From CAWKOH01 sp963851245 (GTDB lineage Bacteria > Actinomycetota > Acidimicrobiia > Acidimicrobiales > Palsa-688), in the NCBI GenBank assembly GCA_963851245.1, contig CAWKOH010000011.1, forward strand, positions 169,934-233,933: a stretch of DNA of 64,000 bases, read 5' to 3'. Made by a program: the position numbers and the translations under genes. Below the pieces are notes generated by a model that was not told the origin of the DNA, did no database searches, and was given only the letters and a program-made list of their open reading frames with translations. This document shows, piece after piece, positions 60,757 to 64,000 of this stretch (its first letter is position 1; the number at the start of each line of letters is the position of its first letter).

Positions 60757-61524
60757 CTATCCCACTCGCACGTGGCCTTCGGACGGCTCGAAGGCGGCGT
60801 CGACCCGATTGGCGGACCAACGGGCAACGAAGGAGAACCGGTCGGTGCGAACCAGACCATGACGCCACTCGACGGGAACGGAGTTCGAGTACGCGAGTCG
60901 CTCGATGCCCAGCGCGGGGGTGCGTGCTCCCAGCCCGAGCAACTGACGTTGCTCGGCGTTGGGCAGGACGGGATGAAATCGCTCCCACCCCGAGTCAAGA
61001 CGGACCCGGCAGCGTTCCTGCAATTCGCGATACAGGGCGGTGTGTCCAAAGTCGACTCGCAGCAGCGGGCGGGCCAGCCGTGCCGGCATCCAGGAGCAGT
61101 CCAGGACGATTGGCTGCTCGTCGGCCAATCGGAGCCGTTCCAGATACACGAGGGGGTCGTTGGCGTCGCAGCCGAGCACGTTCGCTGCCTGTACGTCTCG
61201 GCGTTGCTCCAGATACCGGACGACGCTGCGCTGGACGAAGCCCTGTTCTTCCACTGAGCGGAACAGGCTGTAGAGGGTGCCCAGGGACTGCTCGATGACT
61301 GGCTGGCGTACGAACGTTCCCCGCCCACGACCCCGCTCGACGACGCCTTCGCTGTGCAGGCGGCGGACGGCCTCGCGCACCGTGTACCGACTCACCTCGT
61401 AGTGCCCGGCGAGCTCGTTGTCCCCAGGGAAGCGATCGGCGAACTCGTCTGTGGCAAGGCGCACGCGAAGATCGTCAAGGACCTGGGCCCACAGAGGCAT
61501 GGGGCTGGTGCGGTCGAGCGGCAC
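60757..61524 (-). CDS. GntR-family regulator, UTRA-type
   Basis: 255 residues from GTG 61524. N-terminal winged helix: LWAQVLDDLRVRLATDEFAD, FPGDNELAGHYEVSRYTVRE, AVRRLHSEGVVERGRGRGTF. The C-terminal UTRA-like ligand domain starts near SLYSLFRSVEEQGF-like LYSLFRSVEEQGFVQRSVVR. Divergent from the MBL-rhodanese gene with an inverted repeat between them, so that gene is the likely target and the regulator may control itself. The 242 bases before it (60515-60756) hold no gene that I can see. Confidence 0.85.
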   Translation of the reverse strand: MPLDRTSPMPLWAQVLDDLRVRLATDEFADRFPGDNELAGHYEVSRYTVREAVRRLHSEGVVERGRGRGTFVRQPVIEQSLGTLYSLFRSVEEQGFVQRSVVRYLEQRRDVQAANVLGCDANDPLVYLERLRLADEQPIVLDCSWMPARLARPLLRVDFGHTALYRELQERCRVRLDSGWERFHPVLPNAEQRQLLGLGARTPALGIERLAYSNSVPVEWRHGLVRTDRFSFVARWSANRVDAAFEPSEGHVRVG

Positions 61525-61616
61525 CCTTCAAGTATGGGCCCGTCCAGTGTCGCTGTGAGGTCAAGGCCGGCGGTTGGTCGCCTCCGACGCTTGACCCGTC
61601 GTCGCCCCCCAGGATT

Positions 61617-61640
61617 AAATGTACGTACTTATGGACATTT
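61617..61640. promoter_or_regulatory. Inverted repeat between gntR and the MBL-rhodanese gene
   Basis: AAATGT (61617-61622) and ACATTT (61635-61640) form a perfect 6-base inverted repeat with a 12-base centre that contains the smaller palindrome GTACGTAC. The AT-rich arms stand out in this GC-rich sequence. A GntR operator is the likely reading. Confidence 0.5.
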
Positions 61641-61681
61641 ACCAGATTGTGTCCTGCCAGGAGACGTAGGGGGTCATCTAG

Positions 61682-63061
61682 GTGCCCTTGCACGTGGTGA
61701 CGATCGAGACCGCCTCGTTGGGCGATCGGAGCTACCTGGCCCACGACGGGGAATCCGGAGTGCTGGTCGATCCACAGCGGGATATCGACCGTGCGATGGC
61801 CGCGGTGGAATCGTCCGGGGTCAGGGTGACCCACGTCCTCGAGACCCACATCCACAACGACTACGTCACCGGCGGACTGGCCCTCGCTCAGGAGCTGGCC
61901 GCCTCCTACGTGGTGGCCGCCGGCGAGGAGGTGAACTTCGACCGGCTGCCGGCCTTGGAGGGCACCACGTTCCCATCAGGTCGCCTGTCGATCATCGCCA
62001 TGCACACTCCCGGCCACACTCCCCACCATCTCTGCTTCGTCGTCAGCATCGACGGGCACGAGCCGCGGGCGCTGTTCACCGGGGGTTCGATGCTCTACGG
62101 CAGCGTTGGCCGCACCGACCTGATAGGGCCCGAGCTTACCGAGGCACTGACCAGGGACCAGTACCACTCCGTTCGACATATGGCGCAGGCGCTGCCGCCG
62201 GACACCCAGGTGTTCCCGACCCACGGCTTCGGGAGCTTCTGTTCCGCGGTTGAGACCACCGGGACCTCCTCGACCATCGGCGACGAGCGTCGCACCAACA
62301 TCGCGGTCCGGCTCGACGACGAGGACTTTTTCGTCGAGACCGTGATGGCCGGGCTGGTCGCCTATCCCCGCTACTACGCCCACATGGCCGCCCGCAACCG
62401 GCAGGGGCCGGGCGCCGCCGACCTCACCCCGCCCGTCCCGGCCGACGCTGCTGAGCTCCTCCGCCGCATCAACTGCGGAGAGTGGGTCGTGGACCTTCGG
62501 GACCGCAAGGCATTCGCCCGCCGCCACGTGGCGGGGACGATCTCGGTGGAGCTGGGAGACTCCTTCTCGACCTTCCTGGGCTGGGTCATCCCTTGGGGCA
62601 CGCCCCTCACTCTGATCGGCGAGTCCCCCGACCAGATAGCCGAGGCCCAGCGGCAGTTGAGCCGTATCGGTATCGACCGCCCTGCCAGCGCCGTCACCGG
62701 CGACATCGGGCGGCTCGCCGGCGGGCGACCCGCCGGCTTCTCGGTGGCTCGCTTCGACGACCTGGACAACAGCGGGGACCACGACGGGCGGGTGGTTCTA
62801 GACGTGCGCCGACCCGACGAGTGGCGGGCCGGACACCTTTCTGGCGCCATGCACATCCCCTTCTGGGAGCTCGAGTCCCGTGTCGGCGAGGTCCCGGCTG
62901 GCGAGGTGTGGGTCTATTGCGCCAGCGGGTTCCGGGCTTCGATCGCTTCCTCGCTGCTCGACCGGGCCGGTCGCCGGGCGGTGCTTATAGACGACGATTG
63001 GGGACGGGCCGCCGAACTGGGCCTGCCCCTGTCCCACCCCGAACCGACCGCCGCGGCGTGA
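61682..63061 (+). CDS. MBL-fold/rhodanese fusion, persulfide-dioxygenase-like with altered metal ligands
   Basis: 459 residues, intact, GTG 61682. N-terminal metallo-beta-lactamase domain (about 1-240): LETHIHNDYVTGG (H56, H58, D60; the usual DH is DY), HTPGHTPHHLCF, and ALFTGGSMLYGSVGRTDL where ETHE1 has TGD with the iron-binding Asp, here Gly. Then two rhodanese domains: the first (about 245-340) lacks the catalytic Cys, the second has VYCASGFRASIA with the Cys. Related ETHE1-rhodanese fusions oxidise glutathione persulfide and transfer the sulfur. The changed metal ligands make full dioxygenase activity uncertain. It overlaps the next gene by 4 bases. Confidence 0.85.
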   Translation: MPLHVVTIETASLGDRSYLAHDGESGVLVDPQRDIDRAMAAVESSGVRVTHVLETHIHNDYVTGGLALAQELAASYVVAAGEEVNFDRLPALEGTTFPSGRLSIIAMHTPGHTPHHLCFVVSIDGHEPRALFTGGSMLYGSVGRTDLIGPELTEALTRDQYHSVRHMAQALPPDTQVFPTHGFGSFCSAVETTGTSSTIGDERRTNIAVRLDDEDFFVETVMAGLVAYPRYYAHMAARNRQGPGAADLTPPVPADAAELLRRINCGEWVVDLRDRKAFARRHVAGTISVELGDSFSTFLGWVIPWGTPLTLIGESPDQIAEAQRQLSRIGIDRPASAVTGDIGRLAGGRPAGFSVARFDDLDNSGDHDGRVVLDVRRPDEWRAGHLSGAMHIPFWELESRVGEVPAGEVWVYCASGFRASIASSLLDRAGRRAVLIDDDWGRAAELGLPLSHPEPTAAA

Positions 63062-64000
63062 GCACGATCGTGGGCGGAGCGGTCGGAGAGGCCGTCGCGG
63101 AATCTCGTCGACCCGTGTGGATGAAGGTCCTGGACCAGACCCGCTGCATCGGCTGCCATGCCTGCACCACGGCTTGTAAGAGCGAGAACGAGGTACCCCT
63201 TGGAGTGACCCGGACCTACGTGAAGTCCGTCGAGGTCGGCACGTTCCCCCAGGTGCGCCGAGTGTTCCAGGTGACCCGCTGCAACCAGTGCGAGGAAGCG
63301 CCGTGTGTGGCGGCCTGTCCGACCGAAGCCATGTACCGCCGTCCCGACGGGATAGTAGACTTCGACAAACGGATCTGCATCGGCTGCAAGGCCTGCATCG
63401 CGGCCTGCCCGTACGACGCCATCTTCATCAACCCGGAGGACCACTCGGCCGAGAAGTGCAACCTGTGCGCCCACCGCCTCGAGGTGGGCCTTGAGCCGGC
63501 GTGCGTGACGGTGTGCCCGACCGGGGCCATCCTGGTCGGCGACGCGAACGACCCCAGCTCACGGGTGGCCTCGATCGTCGGCCGTGAGCCTGTGGCGGTG
63601 CGCCGCCCGGAGAAGGAGACCCGACCGAAGCTTTACTACAAGGGCGCCCACCAGGCGACCCTGGATCCGCTGGCCGCCCGCCGGCCAGACGGGGGCCTCT
63701 TCGCCTGGTCCACCAGGGGACCGCCACGACGCCGGTTTGGTCGTGTCGGGTCATCCGGCCCGGCCGGCATCGAGCGCGGCGGCACTGCTGTCATACGACG
63801 TGCCCCACCACGCGCCGTGGGGGTGGCGGGTGAGTCTCTACACCTGGACCAAGGCAATCGCGGCGGGGGCCATGCTGGTGCCCCTGATCCTGGCCGTCGC
63901 CGGGCGCCTGCCCTGGTCGAACGATCTGGCCCGCTGGTCGGCCCCCCTGCTCGCAGGCGGGTTCCTGGCCGTGACCGGTCTGCTCCTGATCTGGGACCTG
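63058..64000 (+). CDS. 4Fe-4S ferredoxin protein continuing into an NrfD/PsrC-like membrane domain, 3' partial
   Basis: GTG 63058 overlaps the MBL-rhodanese stop. Residues about 25-160 hold clustered Cys motifs for four 4Fe-4S clusters: CIGCHACTTACKSEN, CNQCEEAPCVAACP, CIGCKACIAACPYDA and CNLCAHRLEV with CVTVCP, as in the electron-transfer subunits of Psr/Phs/formate dehydrogenase (HybA/NrfC type). In the same open frame the domain ends near 63700. In another frame AAALLSYDVPHHAPWGWRVS and LYTWTKAIAAGAMLVPLILA follow, the first helices of an NrfD quinol-binding membrane subunit. Either one gene with a frame break near 63715 or two genes. It would link sulfur oxidation or polysulfide reduction to quinone. 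Confidence 0.82.
   Translation, partial: MSTIVGGAVGEAVAESRRPVWMKVLDQTRCIGCHACTTACKSENEVPLGVTRTYVKSVEVGTFPQVRRVFQVTRCNQCEEAPCVAACPTEAMYRRPDGIVDFDKRICIGCKACIAACPYDAIFINPEDHSAEKCNLCAHRLEVGLEPACVTVCPTGAILVGDANDPSSRVASIVGREPVAVRRPEKETRPKLYYKGAHQATLDPLAARRPDGGLFAWSTRGPPRRRFGRVGSSGPAGIERGGTAVIRRAPPRAVGVAGESLHLDQGNRGGGHAGAPDPGRRRAPALVERSGPLVGPPARRRVPGRDRSAPDLGP

Overview
The window is GC-rich, densely coded DNA from an actinobacterium. The evidence is dnaJ followed by a 4-base-overlapping hspR and clpB, a BldC-type regulator, and DUF4235, DUF2252 and DUF6325 proteins. At least ten genes have a TANNNT -10 box only 5-7 nt before a GTG or ATG, the arrangement of leaderless actinobacterial transcripts. 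The class Acidimicrobiia is my best guess, but this is inference from gene content and cannot be confirmed here.

Layout. (1) 1-4.1 kb: chaperone genes dnaJ, hspR, clpB. (2) 4.2-14.8 kb: purine biosynthesis, purA-purD-purE-purC-purS-purQ, an antisense conserved small gene, then purL, an unusual inverted-repeat block, purF and purM. (3) 14.9-24.8 kb: bldC-like regulator, argJ, a lipoprotein, serA, a reverse-transsulfuration pair (cystathionine beta-synthase plus a cystathionine lyase/synthase), an acyl-CoA dehydrogenase, a HemD-like protein, a macro-domain protein and a PRC-barrel protein. (4) 24.9-33 kb: two gene remnants, a LysR regulator divergent from acnB, a SulP transporter, a GNAT remnant, and a TetR regulator with a GT39-type membrane glycosyltransferase. 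(5) 33.1-38.3 kb: an NRAMP-like transporter paired with a soluble MgtE-like PRC/MgtE_N/CBS protein, then a phosphotransferase plus lipocalin-like pair. (6) 38.2-50 kb: GAP-family membrane protein, DUF2252 protein, YihY, a lipoprotein with a possible Cys/His/Asp site, a methyltransferase, small DUF genes, an MFS exporter, two gene remnants and a lipid-kinase-like protein. (7) 50-64 kb: a tRNA-Phe 3'-half fragment with a terminator, then a sulfur gene island.

The sulfur island (about 51.6-64 kb) is the most coherent and interesting block. It holds a cysteine-desulfurase-like enzyme, a methyltransferase remnant, ArsR, DUF302, a zinc-ribbon thioredoxin, a sulfide:quinone-reductase-like flavoprotein, a TusE/DsrC-like protein, a DsrE2-like protein, an unrecognised protein, a second ArsR with a clear operator, DUF2892, an MMPL transporter, GntR, an MBL-rhodanese fusion with altered metal ligands, and a 4Fe-4S protein that appears to run into an NrfD-type membrane domain at the window edge. 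Together they suggest oxidation of sulfide or sulfane sulfur to the quinone pool with protein-bound sulfur carriers.

Quality. Many essential genes (dnaJ, clpB, purD, purE, purC) and many island genes carry single-base frame breaks, while most genes between 9.7 and 48 kb are intact. This looks more like uncorrected sequence error than gene decay, so products were reconstructed across frames and frame-break positions are approximate. True remnants, lacking whole domains, are marked as pseudogenes.
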